NCBI GenBank assembly: GCA_003255025.1
Contig: QANY01009387.1
Span: 1,612,001-1,676,000 of the forward strand
Origin: Datisca glomerata
Taxonomy: Eukaryota; Streptophyta; Magnoliopsida; Cucurbitales; Datiscaceae
Length of the DNA: 64,000 nucleotides
Direction of reading: 5' to 3'
Position numbers and translations under genes: made by a program. Shown here one piece after another: positions 1-13,030 of the stretch. Below the pieces are notes generated by a model. That model did not search any database. It saw only the letters and a list, made by a program, of their open reading frames with translations, and was not told the DNA's origin. The number at the start of each line of letters is the position of its first letter. Position 1 is the stretch's first letter.

Positions 1-2240
1 GAGTGAGGCTAGGGTTTCTTTCTCTCTTGGCTTCCTTCTGCCTAAGACTCTAAATGTTAAAATGAGGGAATGAGAGACGAGGTGAAAAGTTTTATTTGTT
101 TAGGCGCGAATAAAATTTTCATCACCGCTTTTTTTCCTTTTAACAAGATTCTGATTTACTGGGTTTCTTAAAATGTAATTGATGTACCTATTCTACAAGA
201 GAAATTAATGAACCTTGTTGCTGAAAGCTGTAGAATGTCATATTTGTTGTAGTGATTTTATGTTAATGTATTTGCTATTGATGTGTCTAATCTATAATAA
301 TGGATGATTATATATGTGACAATTTTCTTGTGTGACATTATGCTTAATTGTATATTATTATGTTATTAATTATGCGTATACATCATTTTGGTAATGAATG
401 TGAATATGTATACAAACACTTATGCGTTAAGGCTTATAAAATAGAAATAATAAATAAATAAAATAAAAGCTTAAAATATTAGGAGTATGTTTATGCCATG
501 TTCAACGATATTATGTTAATGAATAATCGTTTGGTTTGCCCAGTGATACTATTTTAACGAACGATCGTTTGACTTGTCTAACGATACTACTAAGGATCTG
601 GTAGTCGAACAAGTTTTTGTTAATGGCCAACTGCGTCTGATTGGCTAAATATTACACAAGTGAGCTCGCGAATATTGTAAAGAAAAGAATGGAATGGAAA
701 TTGTAAAGATGTCTAAAGTAAAGAAAAGAATGTGACAAAAAGTTTGCATTGAAGGATTGTAATGAAAGATGTAAAGCTAAAGCAATGGACATAATGTGAA
801 AATGATTTATAATAGTATATGTGTCACAATGTTTATGTTGTTGATTAAAATGGATTGGATGCGCATGTGTTTGCTATGTATGTATAAAGTTTTAGTTACT
901 GAGAATATTTTATACTCACCCCATTATATATTAAATTTTCAGATGATGAATGATGGTGATGAATGTCAAGAGTCTGATTAGACGGTCTGGCACGAGATGA
1001 AAAATTAAGTTTAATTAGTTGAGTAAATTACTATTTTAAAGTTGATTTTAATTTGTTATTTATGAAAAATCTTTGAAATATTATATAAGCTTAATAATGT
1101 TTTTCTATGAATTTCTTATCTTAAATTTTAGAAACTTGTTTTGAGTTTTTCTCTAATAAATATATTGTTTCATTAAATACCACAATCATGAATTGATTTT
1201 AAAAGAAAATTTTTGACCTAGCTTCCACGTTATTTTTTTAAATTATCGAAGTAACAATTATACATATATATTATGGAGGGACAGCAACATAATGAATAGT
1301 AGGTTGATAATAATTACATTGAGTAATATAAACTATGATTGGAATTTAATTACAAGTTTATAGTGAAATAATGATAATTAATAATTAATAAATCTGATTA
1401 TGGGTTGGCCAATAGAGTTTATTAATTATCTGGTCGTAAAAAAATTTATCCTTATGATCTCCGAGCTAGCCTATAAATTAAATGTATTGTCGTGATCAGT
1501 AATTCATAAGCATAACATGGATATCTAGCAGTCAACCACTCAATTCTATTTTAAGTAATGAAATTGATAATTTAATTAGTTCTAATAAAGAGATAATTGT
1601 AGGCTAGGGTTTATCTCGCAATCCTAACATTTGGATCACGATAAATATGAGGCCTATCTCAGATTAGGCTAAGCCTTTTGGAGCCATTAGTTGAGAGAAT
1701 AGAAAACCCAATAGAGACCCTCTTTCTAGCAGAAAATTAAAGATTTTTCTTGTGTGCCCACACATTCACTAATGGTTGACGGTCTAAGAAATAGGGATGA
1801 AAATCACAAGATGCCGATACATATCTCACATGGCGACACACTGCTGCACCGACAGCGTTGATCACGGCAACAACAATAACGATGGCAGCACAAGGTGGTC
1901 GTTGGTTCCTCAAGATTTTGGCACGTAGATCAAGGCATCAATTCGTGTGCATTGATGATCGAATTTTGATGTGGAAAAGGCTTGGATTTTTTAAATTCAC
2001 GCGTCAAAAGTATAATCTCTATATTCGTTCGTAGCATAGATTATGTTGTTTAAAAAATAAATATTAAGATTGAGACAATTTTCTATTGCGATAATTCCTT
2101 CTCGATCTTGCACGACATCCAGTAAAGTAACACCCGTTGTCATAGATTTTACAATCTGGGGGCTTCATGAAGTAAGAACATATCACACGTAAATACTATA
2201 AGTTCAACTGCTACGCTTTTGAACTTGCATAGGGGGATAA
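1..2240. other. AT-rich intergenic DNA, no gene seen
   Basis: No open frame here looks like a plant protein. The 61-codon frame at 796-981 has no recognisable domain and unremarkable composition. Around 1320-2160 the base composition rises and the sequence reads like the long terminal repeat and leader of an old retrotransposon, but I found no paired repeat or target duplication, so this is only an impression. Confidence 0.5.
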
Positions 2241-2799
2241 TGTAGATGGTTATTTGCGCTTATCATGTGTTGACCTGCATGGGATCATCATGTTATGTGT
2301 ATCTTCCATCATGGGTACCCATGACTATCAAGTCAAGTGACAAGACTTGTATGGACCTTACCGCCTTGGGAATTCTTAGGAGGCCGCATATTGCTTGGTA
2401 AGATTAGATGAGACTTGTCTTGTCAGTCTGTCATCATGACCTCCTTAGTAATTTTAGATCTGTCTTCCTCTCCTTGAGGATGAACCTAGTGACATGTGAT
2501 AGCAACCCATATGTTAGCCTACATTGACATTGAGATATGTGTCATTCACTCATTGGCCACCATATAAAGGAGCGTTTGACACTTCTATTGAGGATGCTCT
2601 AGACCCATTCACTATATGAGGAGGCTAGACACATTCAATATAGAGCATCCCCATCTCTCTCATGGATCACTACATACATGGGGTTTCACAACCACCACAG
2701 CTTGCCATCACTACCCCTTTTGCAAACCCAATAAGAGTTTATTATTGACGATTGTCACCGTTTAAGCTCACTGAGGATGCTCATTATTTTCAACACGTT
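2241..2799. repeat. Possible solo LTR
   Basis: This block is richer in G+C than its surroundings. It begins TGTAGATGG and ends TTTTCAACA, the TG...CA form of an LTR. It contains a TATA-like run (CATATAAAGG near 2571) followed by a possible polyadenylation signal (AATAAGAG near 2730). The flanking 5-mers do not match, and no partner LTR or coding region is present. An alternative is a fragment of unrelated repeat. Confidence 0.25.
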
Positions 2800-3540
2800 A
2801 AACCTCCACGTTCCCAAAGCTTCTCTGGTTACTAGTCTACTTTTCATACGCATCCAATCTGCTACGAAGATCTCATATCCAGAATTAAAAGGTAACTCGT
2901 ATTTTCATATATTTACAGTCATGTTACTTACAATTACAAACTAGGTTCGAGTCCCACCCAGTTCATGATTTTAAAATTACACTAATTTGTTTTGCAGCGG
3001 TTTTATCTATTTTTCAAATTTATTTTGAATGAGATAAAGTGAGTTTTATAGACATTTTAAATCTGCTTTATTGTACAAAAATGTAGTGTCTAAAAGATAA
3101 TCAGATGATTTTTTAATTTTAGATATTAAAAAAATGTATGACGTTAAAAACACTCATTTTTTACTGTATTTTATAATTGTGTTGCTATATTGTTGTATTA
3201 ATAAATATCTGTAAATTTTGTAGCCATATTTTTATGTCGAATTTTTTAATTGAAAACATATAACACATTTTGATTCTTGTATCCTAATTTTTACGTACTA
3301 CATATTATTATGAATTATTGTCAAATGTTCAAGTGTTTAATTCCCTAATTATTCTTATTGATACTCCATACTTTTGTTGTATCCGATTTAACTTACTACA
3401 TTACTTGCAGTTATTTTTAGGAAGTGACAGTTTTTTGTTAAACTAGAGATAGAAAATTTTGAACTTAAAACCCCATCTTTTCCATAGACTATTTCTTTGA
3501 CCAGAATATTCTTTAAATTGGGTCCACATAAAAAGTAGAT
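2800..3540. other. AT-rich spacer
   Basis: I see no gene, RNA or clear repeat between the possible LTR and the Mutator-like element that begins at 3550. Confidence 0.5.
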
Positions 3541-3549
3541 TAAATTTTA

Positions 3550-4926
3550 GGGTTAATTACGCTAGACCCCTGACCTCCTACACATATATCACATTATACT
3601 CTCATCTTTAAAATCTTACAATAGTACTCCCTTAATTTTTATTTTCTTTCACGAACGCCCCCTACCATCACTTTCGTACAAAAAAATAGATGGAAATTAC
3701 TACATGTGAGTTTCACATGCTTTTTTAATGGGTAATTAGGTAATTTAAACTCTACAACCACGTATCTTCAATCCAAAGAGGATATCCCTACCTAAATTTC
3801 ATAGAGATGAAAAACACCATTAATAGAGTTCAAGCTTTCTCTCTGCAACTTTCTTTAGCAAATTCAATGGGTAATTTAAACTTTCTTCAGCAACTTTCTT
3901 TAAATTCAGATTCAATTTTCAGTCTCAAACAAAAAATCCTCAAGCTTTCATTGATTTCAAATTCACATTTAGATGCCAAAAAAGAAACTAATGATCTCGT
4001 TTGAGGATTCAAGAGAGAATCCAAACAAAAAATGGGTAATTTCAAGAAAAAAATCCAATAAAAAAGTTTTTTGAATGTGAGGGTGAGAGAAGACCCTTCA
4101 AAAATGGGTATCCTGTTAAAAAAATCTTTTGAAGGGTTTGCTCTCATCCCCATTTTTTTAATGGGCAGTCCAGTAAAAAAAAAGGGTAAGTCCATAAAAT
4201 TGAGGGAGTTTCTTCCTCATCTATTACCTCCATCTCATGATTTCATCTCAAAGGCAATCTCTCTCCCTCTCTATCCTCTCTCCTTCATGATTTCTCTCTT
4301 TGAAATTCATTGTTTCTCACTCTACAAAATGGGACATGAGTGTTGTTTATGAGAGAGAAAAATGATTGAATAGGACAACATTTTAATGGGGGAAAGAGAA
4401 AAGCATGTAAGTTTTGTCATTATTTAATTTCCAACATTCTCCCATGAATCCTCCTTCCATGGCCATGGCGTTTCTTCGATTTCCCACTTGAGAACCCTAA
4501 ATCCCAAACTAAACATTACTTTTCTCTTTCTTACCAACACTTACCAACTCTGACCTCTCCTTTGCTCCTCTATGGGAGCGATTCTTCCGTGGAATGAACA
4601 CAGAGACCATTGCAGCAGAAGAGAGAGAAAGAGAGAGGGCGGGTAGCAGAGAGGGTAGTAGAGAGAAGATAGAGAAAATGGATTGGTTGAGAGTGAAGCA
4701 TTAATTGATGGACACGTGTCCATAGATAAAATTTTATCCAAAAGCCCATGAAAGATACCACGTTTTTGGAGCGTGGTATCACTTTCGTCTGTTTTTTAGA
4801 CGAAAATCACGGTAGGCTACATTGTTGAAAAAAATTAATGGTGAGGATGTTTTTAGCAAGATTCTAAAGGTCATGGGGCCAAATGATATAATCACACAAA
4901 GGTCGGGGGTTCACTGTAATTAACCA
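3550..4926. mobile_element. Mutator-like element (non-autonomous), 1.38 kb
   Basis: The ends form a long, imperfect terminal inverted repeat of about 140 bp: GGGTTAATTAC on the left against TGGTTAATTAC read inward from the right, with similarity continuing through the GACCCC(T/C)GACCT motif. A perfect 9-bp direct repeat, TAAATTTTA, flanks it at 3541-3549 and 4927-4935; 9 bp is the usual Mutator duplication. No transposase is present. The interior holds several short open frames (such as 3807-4004 and 4071-4352) and a CT-rich stretch that resembles a 5' UTR, so captured host sequence is possible, but I recognise no protein. Confidence 0.8.
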
Positions 4927-4935
4927 TAAATTTTA

Positions 4936-5755
4936 TTTTAAAAAAATTCACATACAAGATAGCACATGTAAAGCATACGCAAAAAACCTAGTCTTATTGC
5001 AATAAAAAAAGAATTTTTTTTGTAAACTAAAAACTAAATTTTTGGTGCACAATAATATTTATAACTAAAAAATCTAACAAGCATTTTAGAAATTTCATCC
5101 CGGGATCTGTCCAAGCCCAAGGCAGCTTAACCTTGGGCCTGGAGCCTCCAATTTAAGGGATCATTTTAAGAAAATTAATTATATACACGCACGAGCGCAC
5201 GCACGCACGCACACATATATAATTTAAATATATTTAAATAAAATAAAAATTCTATCTAAAAAGTAACAAAAATCTCTCTCTATCTCTCTCCCAAAAAATC
5301 TTTCCAACTCTCATTTATTACCCATTATTACACATCAACCATCACATCACCCCTCATTTCACTCTCTCTCTAGCCCTACTCACATTATGACTATCTCTCT
5401 TTTTTTTAACTTTTTATTACTTAAAACACTCAACCTATCAGTTATCCCCCCCCCNNNNNNNNNNNNNNNNNNNNNNNNNNNCCCCCCCCCCCCCACACAC
5501 ACACAACGGTCCTACTGATTTTTATCAATTTCTTCTACTATCTCCATCTTCAATATTCTTAATCTAATTATCTTGGCTAAGAGATCAATACTCAAAACTT
5601 GCTACTGCTAGGATCTGAGCAGAATTGAATCGAACAATCATGGGACGTGACGCTCTTGAGACAGTCAATTTTTCTCCTTGGCCTTGTTAGATGAGGTGTT
5701 GTTCTTTTAACTCTTGTTCTCTAATAATTGATAGGTGATTTTTTAACATTCTATT
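4936..5755. other. Simple-repeat spacer with assembly gap
   Basis: No gene is visible. A CGCA/CACG tract lies near 5188-5213 and CT-rich sequence near 5270-5400. A 27-base run of N (5455-5481) sits between two poly-C runs, so its size and the poly-C are doubtful. The last five bases, CTATT, are the left copy of the target duplication of the copia element that follows. Confidence 0.8.
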
Positions 5756-6047
5756 TGTAGAATTTAATAAGATAACTAAGAAAGAAAGAAGAATACAGTA
5801 GAAAGGCAAAAAACACTTGTATTTATAAAGGAGGAATTACAACTTGACTAGAGTATGAAAGAAACTCCAACTAGGCAAGTTGATCTAACAACCAAAATGA
5901 CATACACCCAATATGAGTTAACTTGTATTAGTTAACTGATATCAGCTAAACTAATGCCATGTCATTGATCCACAACAATGAGCCACATTGGACAGTGAGC
6001 TTTAGCCACATGAGTTGTTATAAGTGTGTTTGAGCTTCTCCTTAACA
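5756..6047 (-). repeat. 3' LTR of outer copia element
   Basis: On the + strand it begins TGTAGAATTTAATAAG and ends CTTAACA. It matches 16520-16855 along its length but lacks roughly 45 bp present in the other copy. The final CA is intact here and decayed to AA in the partner. Confidence 0.9.
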
Positions 6048-6066
6048 TCCCCACTCAAGTGAAAGG
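6048..6066 (-). other. Polypurine tract of outer copia element
   Basis: Read on the minus strand, the bases directly before the 3' LTR are purine-rich (AGTGGGGA adjoining the LTR). This is the expected place for the plus-strand primer of a copia element. Confidence 0.65.
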
Positions 6067-6425
6067 AGGGAACAAACCGAATGTCAAGCTACCTCTTGTG
6101 CACTCTATCCCTTATAAAGTGTAAATCTAGCTCAATGTGGTTAGTCCTGGAATGGAGCACTGGATTTGAAGCCAAAGCCAAGGCATTGATGTTGTTAACC
6201 CATAGAATATGAGGTTCTGTTAAGTAGAGGCAAAGTTTAGAAAGAAGACTTTGGAACTAAGAAATTTCTGCTACATCATTGGTCATATATATGTATTCAC
6301 TCTCTGCACTGGACCTAACTACCATATTCTATTTCTTAAAGGACCAAGAGATCAAATTGCCACCTAAAAAACCATATAAGCTCAAGTGGACCTGCGATCA
6401 TCCACATTAGCAGCCCAATCAACAT

Positions 6426-7310
6426 CTAAATATGCTTGAATGGTTGAAGAAGTGGAAGGTTGGAGTTGTATGCCTTCGGTAATAGTGCCTTTGAATACCG
6501 CAACACTCTCTTACAAGCTTGCCAATGTAATTCAATAGGTTTATGCAAATTTTGGCTTAACTTATTCACCATGAACCCAATGTCATGTCTAGTTAAGGAT
6601 AAATACTGCAATGCCTCAATTGTGATTCAAAAAAGAGTCATATCTTGCGTATGTTCATGTGATGTTAAAGACAACACAATAGAGACAGAACCTGGTGAAG
6701 GAGCTGGCTAGGCTCCCTCCATCTTAGCTTTAACCAATAGTTTAGTAATATACTTTGTTTGAGACAAGAAAAATCCATCCTTATTTGTGAACACTTCAAC
6801 TCCCAAGAAATAATGAATTGGGCCAAGGTCTTTGAGAGCAAAGGAACTGTTCAAATCTACCACCAATGTTTGAAGAAGTTTGGAGTTTTTACATATGATT
6901 AACATATTATCCACATATACTAATAAGAATAAAACATCTGAATTATTGTGATATACAAATAAAGATGTGTCAGATTTTGCATTAGTGAACCCACATTGAA
7001 TCAAAATTGACTTTAACCTATCATACGAAGCTCTAAGAGTTTGCTTAAGCCCATATAAAGCTTTCTTGAGCTTACAGACATGTTGAGGCCTGAAATGATC
7101 TTTAAATCCCTGAGGTTGAGCCATGTATATAGTTTTATTAATAATGCCATTTAAAAATGCATTATTAACATCAAGTTGTCTGACTTCCCAACCAAACCTG
7201 ACAGAAAGATGTTGTGTTGTCCTCACTGTAGTTGGCTCGATTACAGGGCTAAAGGTCTCATTAAAATTAATCTCAGCAATCTGATGGAATCCTTTTGCAA
7301 CCAACCTTTC
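6426..7310 (-). pseudogene. Copia reverse transcriptase / RNase H remnant
   Basis: The translation shows the copia reverse transcriptase blocks in order: VAKGFHQ near 7300, QLDVNNAFLNG near 7170, and a YVDNMLI block near 6905. The last should read YVDDM, so the second catalytic aspartate is an asparagine. A separate frame at 6426-6611 carries the connection to RNase H ([24 protein letters not shown]). The domain is split by frameshifts, and the RNase H end is poorly preserved towards the LTR. Confidence 0.88.
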
Positions 7311-7904
7311 CTTATACCTCTATGTACTACCATTTGAGTTCAATTTTAACCAAAACACTCACTTGTTACCTAAAACAGACATATCAGGACGATATGGCAC
7401 CAGATCCCAGGTTTGGTTCTTGATAAGGACAGAGAACTCCTCAACCATGGCCTTGTACCAATTTTAATCACTTAGATCTTGTTTGACATAAGTTGGCTCA
7501 CTTGCAAGATAGGTTATAGGCAAAGGGTGTTTAGTGGCTGTGAGAGCTTCAAGTTTGAAGATGTTATTTTTGGATCTGGTTTCATTGGGTGAAAGGAGGT
7601 TTGAGTATGTGTTTTGGGGTTATTTGAAAATTACGGGGCAGGTTGATGACTGTTTTGGGGTAAAGGATCAAAAGGTAGTCAATGACCAAGTTCCTAGCAA
7701 TAGAAGGAAAATCAGGCCTAACATACTCACTAGTAACAGAATCTGCATTAAAAATTTCAGTTTTATCTTGATGTGAAGGAGAAGAACTTACATTGCGTGT
7801 TCTGAAGAAGTGCTTGCATTGTCCTTATCCTGAGGTTAAGAGGGAGGAGAAGATTGTAGCAAAATAAAAGGAAAGGGAACATGTTGAGGTAGAGACACAT
7901 AATT

Positions 7905-8745
7905 TTAACAGTTTGAAGAATTTGACAGACTGAACATATACTGATACGAAAAAAATTCATTAAACACAACATTCCTAGAAATATAAACTCTACCAGATTT
8001 ATGCAAGCATTTATAACCTTTATGAATACTAGAATATCCTAGAAACAAGCAAAAATCTGTATGAAATTCCAATTTGTGCACCTTATGAGGCTTTAAGTGA
8101 TGATAGCATGCACACCCAAAGGATCTTAAATGAGCATAGTTAGGATTTTCACCAAAAATCTTTTGATAAGGACTTTGAAACTCTAAAATAGATGTGGGCC
8201 TGTTCATAAGATAAACTGAAGTTTGGAATGCTTCCCACCAAAAGGTCAAAGGCATAAAGGCTTGTGCTAAAAAATGTAAGTCTCATTTCAACAATATGCC
8301 TATGTTTTTTCTCCATCCTTCCATTTTGCTGGTGCACATGAGGATAAGGGTGTCTGAATTTGATTCCCTGACTTTGTAATAAGTTGGCAAAAGGTCTAAA
8401 TTCTCCTCCCCAGTCTGATTGAACTATTTTAATGGTTTACTAAAGTTGTTTTTCAATCATGCTTTTGAAAATAACAAAGATTGCAAAGGCTCCTGATTTA
8501 AGTTTTAAAGGATAAAGCCAAGAAAATCTAGAAAGCAAATATAATACTTGTAACCTTCTTAAAGGAAAGGGTGCATGTCCCCAAAGATCCATGTGAATAA
8601 GATCAAGAGGATGTTTTGCTACTAAGTGAGAAATGGGAAAGGGAAGAACATGACTTTTTCCTTTTTGATAGGCTTTATAGAACTGAGGTATAGGAGTGGT
8701 GATTTCAACTAATGGATAGTCAAGTTTTTGGATGATTTTATGCAA
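7905..8745 (-). pseudogene. Copia integrase remnant
   Basis: Two frames cover the integrase. 8440-8745 holds the start of the catalytic core (LDLIHMDLWGHAPFP, then a SRFSWLYPLK block). 7905-8337 holds the end of the core (HQQNGRMEKKHRHIVEM, WWEAFQTSVYLMNRPTS) and the C-terminal block with RSFGCACYHHLKPHK. A frameshift separates them. Stretches between 7320 and 7900 continue the linker to reverse transcriptase but are broken. Confidence 0.85.
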
Positions 8746-9440
8746 AACTCTAGAAGAAGTGTGACCTAACCTTTGGTGTAGGATTTGAAGATTGTGATTG
8801 TGTTATTTGTGCACAGATGAGCGTTGGTAACAGATTCAGTGTTGTTTCTAGCTATATTCAAAGTTTCATAAGAATTACAAGTATATTTGAGAGAATTTTA
8901 CATATTGTTAGGAAGAAAAGGTAATTTAGAAGAGATAGCAAGCTTGTAAGGTACAATGACACTTTTATTAATATCAGTGACTGAGTTTGTACATGAAGAA
9001 AGTTTACTAGAATAAAAAAAGAATTAGAATTCAACCTTCAAGACTAGGTGTTATAAATAGATTCCTTGGTATACTATTTTGAGACTCTAAAGACTCATTT
9101 GAGGAAGAAGGACTTCTTTGGATGTAACAGCTAAGAGTTGAGGGTTCTTCAAAATCAGGATAAGTGAGCAAGTACATGCCCTTCTCAAGAACTCCCTAAA
9201 GCAAGATTGCTCATGTTGTTAAATCCTTCACAAAACAAGATTTGCAGTGAAATTCAAAAAACACATTATTGTCATTAGTAAGCTTAGACACTGAGATTCA
9301 ATTTCTTTTTATGTTAGGAACTCTTAAGATAGTATCAAGTTTTAAGGATGTATTTTTTGAGAGAATGGGCAATTGAGAGGAGCCAATATGAGAAATATTC
9401 AGTAACTTACCATTTCCCACAGCTAATTTCTCATTACCAT
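8746..9440 (-). pseudogene. Copia protease / pre-integrase region, degraded
   Basis: Minus-strand translation in broken frames gives pieces typical of the segment between gag and integrase, such as a run like ISVSKLTNDNNVFFEFHC near 9240-9300 followed by a region corresponding to the pre-integrase domain. Stops interrupt it. I could not locate the protease active-site triplet with confidence. Confidence 0.55.
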
Positions 9441-9444
9441 TGTA

Positions 9445-10391
9445 CTATTGTGTCATACTCAGATTTGTAAGGTCTGCAGTAACATGATTTATTGCTACAA
9501 TATCATCATACCAAGCCATGTCATTGGCTGTTTCTGGACCAACAATGTAAGTAGCAGGAGAGATAGTGAAGGTCGAGGGTCCAGTGTTTGCAGAAACCAT
9601 GTAAGTTGAGGGTCCTGAGTTGATAGGATTAACTTGTTGTTGTGAGTTGTTTTGTCCTTGAAAATAGCTTTTCACATACCTATAGTAACACACTGTCATA
9701 GTGTGTCCAGGCTTTGCACACACTTGACAACACAACTCCATTGTTTCCTCTTCGAAATCATCTACCCCATTTTCTGCCATTAAGGCCTCCACCTCTATTA
9801 GATTGATTTTGTCCCTTATAAAAACCTCCTTTGTTGCCCTGATTTTTCTGTGGTCCATTCTGAAATTTCTTGAAGTTGGTGTTAACTACTATATTTGCAC
9901 TAAGTTTCATGTTATTCACCAAGTCTTGCTGCTGCTTCTCAAGCCTACTTTCATGCACCATGAGAAGATATTGAACTTCTTCTAATGTTAAGTCACTTTC
10001 CCTTGCAGTGACATTGACCACTACTGGATCAAATTCGGGTCTAAGACCATTTAGAACATAAGAAATCAATTCTTGGTCACTAACCACTTGCCCTACAGCT
10101 GCCAAACCATCATAGGCTCTTCTCATCCTATCACAGAAATTTGCAATGGAATCATTTCCTTTTCTATCAGTTTGTAGTGCAAAATTCCTTTCTAAAGCCC
10201 TCAAAACATCCTCTGAGGCACTGTAGTGTGTGAAAGTACAAGAACACCTTCACTCATTGAGGCTCTAAGACATCCCAACAAAATCTGATCTTTTCTAAAC
10301 CAGGCCATATGATATGGATTTCCCTGGCCATTTGCTAAGTTTCTTGGTAGTTTTGCAACATGTCCAAACAATATATCATCAAAACCATGTC
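9445..10391 (-). pseudogene. Copia gag, C-terminal part
   Basis: Two overlapping frames (9445-9858 and 9758-10204) plus the sequence up to 10391 encode gag. It has a helical UBN2-type region (FCDRMRRAYDGLAAVGQ, VLNGLRPEFDPVV), a Gly/Asn-rich linker, and a CCHC zinc knuckle (CQVCAKPGHTMTVC, spacing C-X2-C-X4-H-X4-C). The N-terminal part lies beyond the nested element at 16335-16492. Confidence 0.88.
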
Positions 10392-10609
10392 CAATTTGTT
10401 GGGACCGGTTGGTTTTAAAATTAATTAAAAATAAGTTTGAACCATGAACGGTTCATGGGCGAAATATCAAAAACTTTCCAATTAACTTATTTAGTCAAAT
10501 TAAATAACTTAAAACAAAGCAATGTGCGATTATGCATATACGACATTAAACGAGAAGATAAGGTTAGAAATAATTTTTCACTTATACTTTGTATCGGAGA
10601 AGGTATCAT

Positions 10610-11830
10610 CGTAGTCGATACCTTCCTTTAGGGTGTAGCCCTTGGCTACTAGCCTAGATTTGAATGTCTCTACATTTTCATTTGGACATTTTTTCCCTTT
10701 CAGGAGGATCTACAAGCTTCCCGACTCTGTTCAAGTACATCGAATCTCAACATTCATGGCTTCTTGCCATAAGATTGCATCTTGCCATAAGATCGCTTCA
10801 GGGCCTGCTATGGCCTCTGAGTAAGAGATAGGTTCATCAAGGTCCTTATCTGAGACAGTTGTCAAAGCTTCTCCATAGGACATATACCTCTCGGGTTGTC
10901 TAACAACCCTCCCACTATGTCGAGGCTCCATAGGTTCGGCTCCTGTCGTGGTTCTTCCATTATTGAATCAGAAAAAAATTCTGAATGGGGAGTCGGTGTC
11001 CTCTCACTCAATAATTCTTCTAGCACAACTCTGCCTCGACTGTACACTTTTAATGTAATCTTCTTCAAGAAAATTAGCATTCGCGCTAACGAATGTTTTG
11101 TGGTCAGTCGGACTGTAGAAGATGTACCCCTTCATTCCTTTGGAATATCCTGCGAACATGCATAATTCTGAACGACTGGCCAACTTACATGTCTTCAGTT
11201 TTTAGAATATGTGATGGGTATCCCCATATTATAAAATGGTTAATAGACAACTTTCGTCCATACCATCTTTCATATGGTGTACCAGGCACCGTCTTCGACG
11301 GAACTTGGTTCAGAATATATGTTGTTGTTTCCAAGAAATATCCCCAGAAGGAATCTGGAAGGGATGAGTAACTCATCATGGATCTAACCATATCCATAAG
11401 AGTTTGATTCCTTCTCTGTGACACACAATTTTTCTATGGCGTACCAGGTCCTGTAAGCTGAGAAAGAATACATTATTCCTTAAGAAAGTTTTCGAATCTT
11501 CTAACAAGTACTCTCCACCACGATTGGATTATAGTGTTTTGATTTGTTTTTCTAATTGATTTTCAACCAAGGCCTTATACTCTTTGAACTTTTCAAAGGT
11601 TTCATATTTTTGACGCATTAGATAAACATGACCAAAATGTGAGTAGTCATCAGTGAAGGTTACGAAGTATTCATAACCACTTCTTGCTTGAATATTCAAT
11701 GACCCACATACATCACTATGTATGAGTTCAAGACATTGAGTGGCTCTTTCACATTTTTAAATAAAAATGTATCTTGGTCATTTTATCTTCAATACAGGAT
11801 TCGCATATGGGTAGTGATCCCATACTTAAA
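10610..11830 (-). pseudogene. Copia pol remnant of nested element (integrase to start of RT)
   Basis: Minus-strand frames show an integrase end ([37 protein letters not shown] at 11185-11424), then a linker with RHSGRVVRQPERY (10731-10931), then the opening of reverse transcriptase ([12 protein letters not shown] block near 10650). The earlier integrase core is present in broken form between 11450 and 11830. The rest of reverse transcriptase and all of RNase H are absent, so the pol gene was truncated by a deletion. Confidence 0.8.
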
Positions 11831-12074
11831 GTTTGTAAAGGATCATCCACGCAAGTCTTTTAATCTTGTCCGAGCTAATATGTCAAAGGCGTAAGTGAGA
11901 CAAATAGGTTAGATCGGTTGAGTCATACTTCAAACTTTTACTATCCCTTTGTGAATCATTATTCCATTCAGTGTCTCATATCATTGGAACGACTGGTTTT
12001 ATGTGAATCAATCTATTAAACAAACGTGCAGTAGTAATTAAGCAGTCATTTCTAAAAATACCAAAACTTTATCA

Positions 12075-13030
12075 ATGAGATTTAAATTGAATCCATGCTC
12101 AATTAAACTAGCTACTGAAAGAAGGTTTTTTTTTTTTGGAAAATCGAGGTATAATAAACATCACCTAAAAAAATATAATTGTTATCAAGTTTCAACTAAT
12201 ACAGCCAATACTAGTGCTCTATTCCCCATACGGATGATGAACTCGACCAAGATATCTGCTAGAGATAATCCAAGCAGTTGTGTATCTAATGGTTATCGAC
12301 TTCATAGTGATGACACTTGTCTCACAACATGTCCACCTTGCAGTGCCCTTACCATTTTCAACTTTTGAGTCCTACTTCTTAGCCTTATTCAGACCTCCTT
12401 TCGTGTTTTCTTTTGACGCCAGAGGTGGAAGGCTTACTTTCAGTAAAGTTTGCATCTTCAGTGTTCCCTTACCCTTTAGAAACAAAGTCTCATTGGCTTG
12501 TAACTCCTTCATAATCTCAAGAAGCGAGTACCTCAACTTATTCATCAAATAATTAAGTTTGAAGTTTTCCAAGGCATCAGGCAGAGTCTATAGGTCCATA
12601 TCCACTTGATTCTCGCCATCATCTCAACACTCATTATCTCCATCTCATTTAGATAACTAATGATCAGCATCATATGTTCTCTGACAAGAGTTCCAGGTTT
12701 TATCCTACAGTTCATAAGGTTTCCCAAAACTGAATGTTTGGCTTAATGACCCTGATCTCTGAACATTTATGTGATGTTCAACATCATATCAGCGGTGGTT
12801 TCCAAATTCTGATGTTGTTGTTACAACACATTACTAACAGAAGCCAAGATGTTATATCTGGCTATCTCATCAGAACATAGCCAAGAAGCATAAGCATCAT
12901 TTTCTTCTTCAGTCGATTGACTAAGAGGCTCAAAGGAACAAGGGGTGGTGAGCACGAACTTGTGCTTTTCAATCATCAGTACAATATCAAGATTATATTT
13001 TCAATCACTATCATTATCACCAGTTAATAT
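12075..13030 (-). pseudogene. Copia gag remnant of nested element
   Basis: Frames at 12545-12727 and 12372-12572 carry a copia gag pattern: VREHMMLIISYLNEMEI, then FKLNYLMNKLRYSLLEIMKELQANE, then a Lys-rich tail. A degraded CCHC region may follow towards 12100-12330. Several frameshifts break it. The family differs from the gag of the outer element. Confidence 0.7.

Noticed and set aside
796..981. 61-codon open frame on +
   Set aside because: Short, no domain, AT-rich region, no splice or UTR context.
3807..4352. Open frames in the Mutator-like element
   Set aside because: No similarity to transposase or a known host protein, and both strands are open because of biased composition.
5447..5495. 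Poly-C tract as a real feature
   Set aside because: It flanks an N gap, so it may be an assembly or sequencing artefact.
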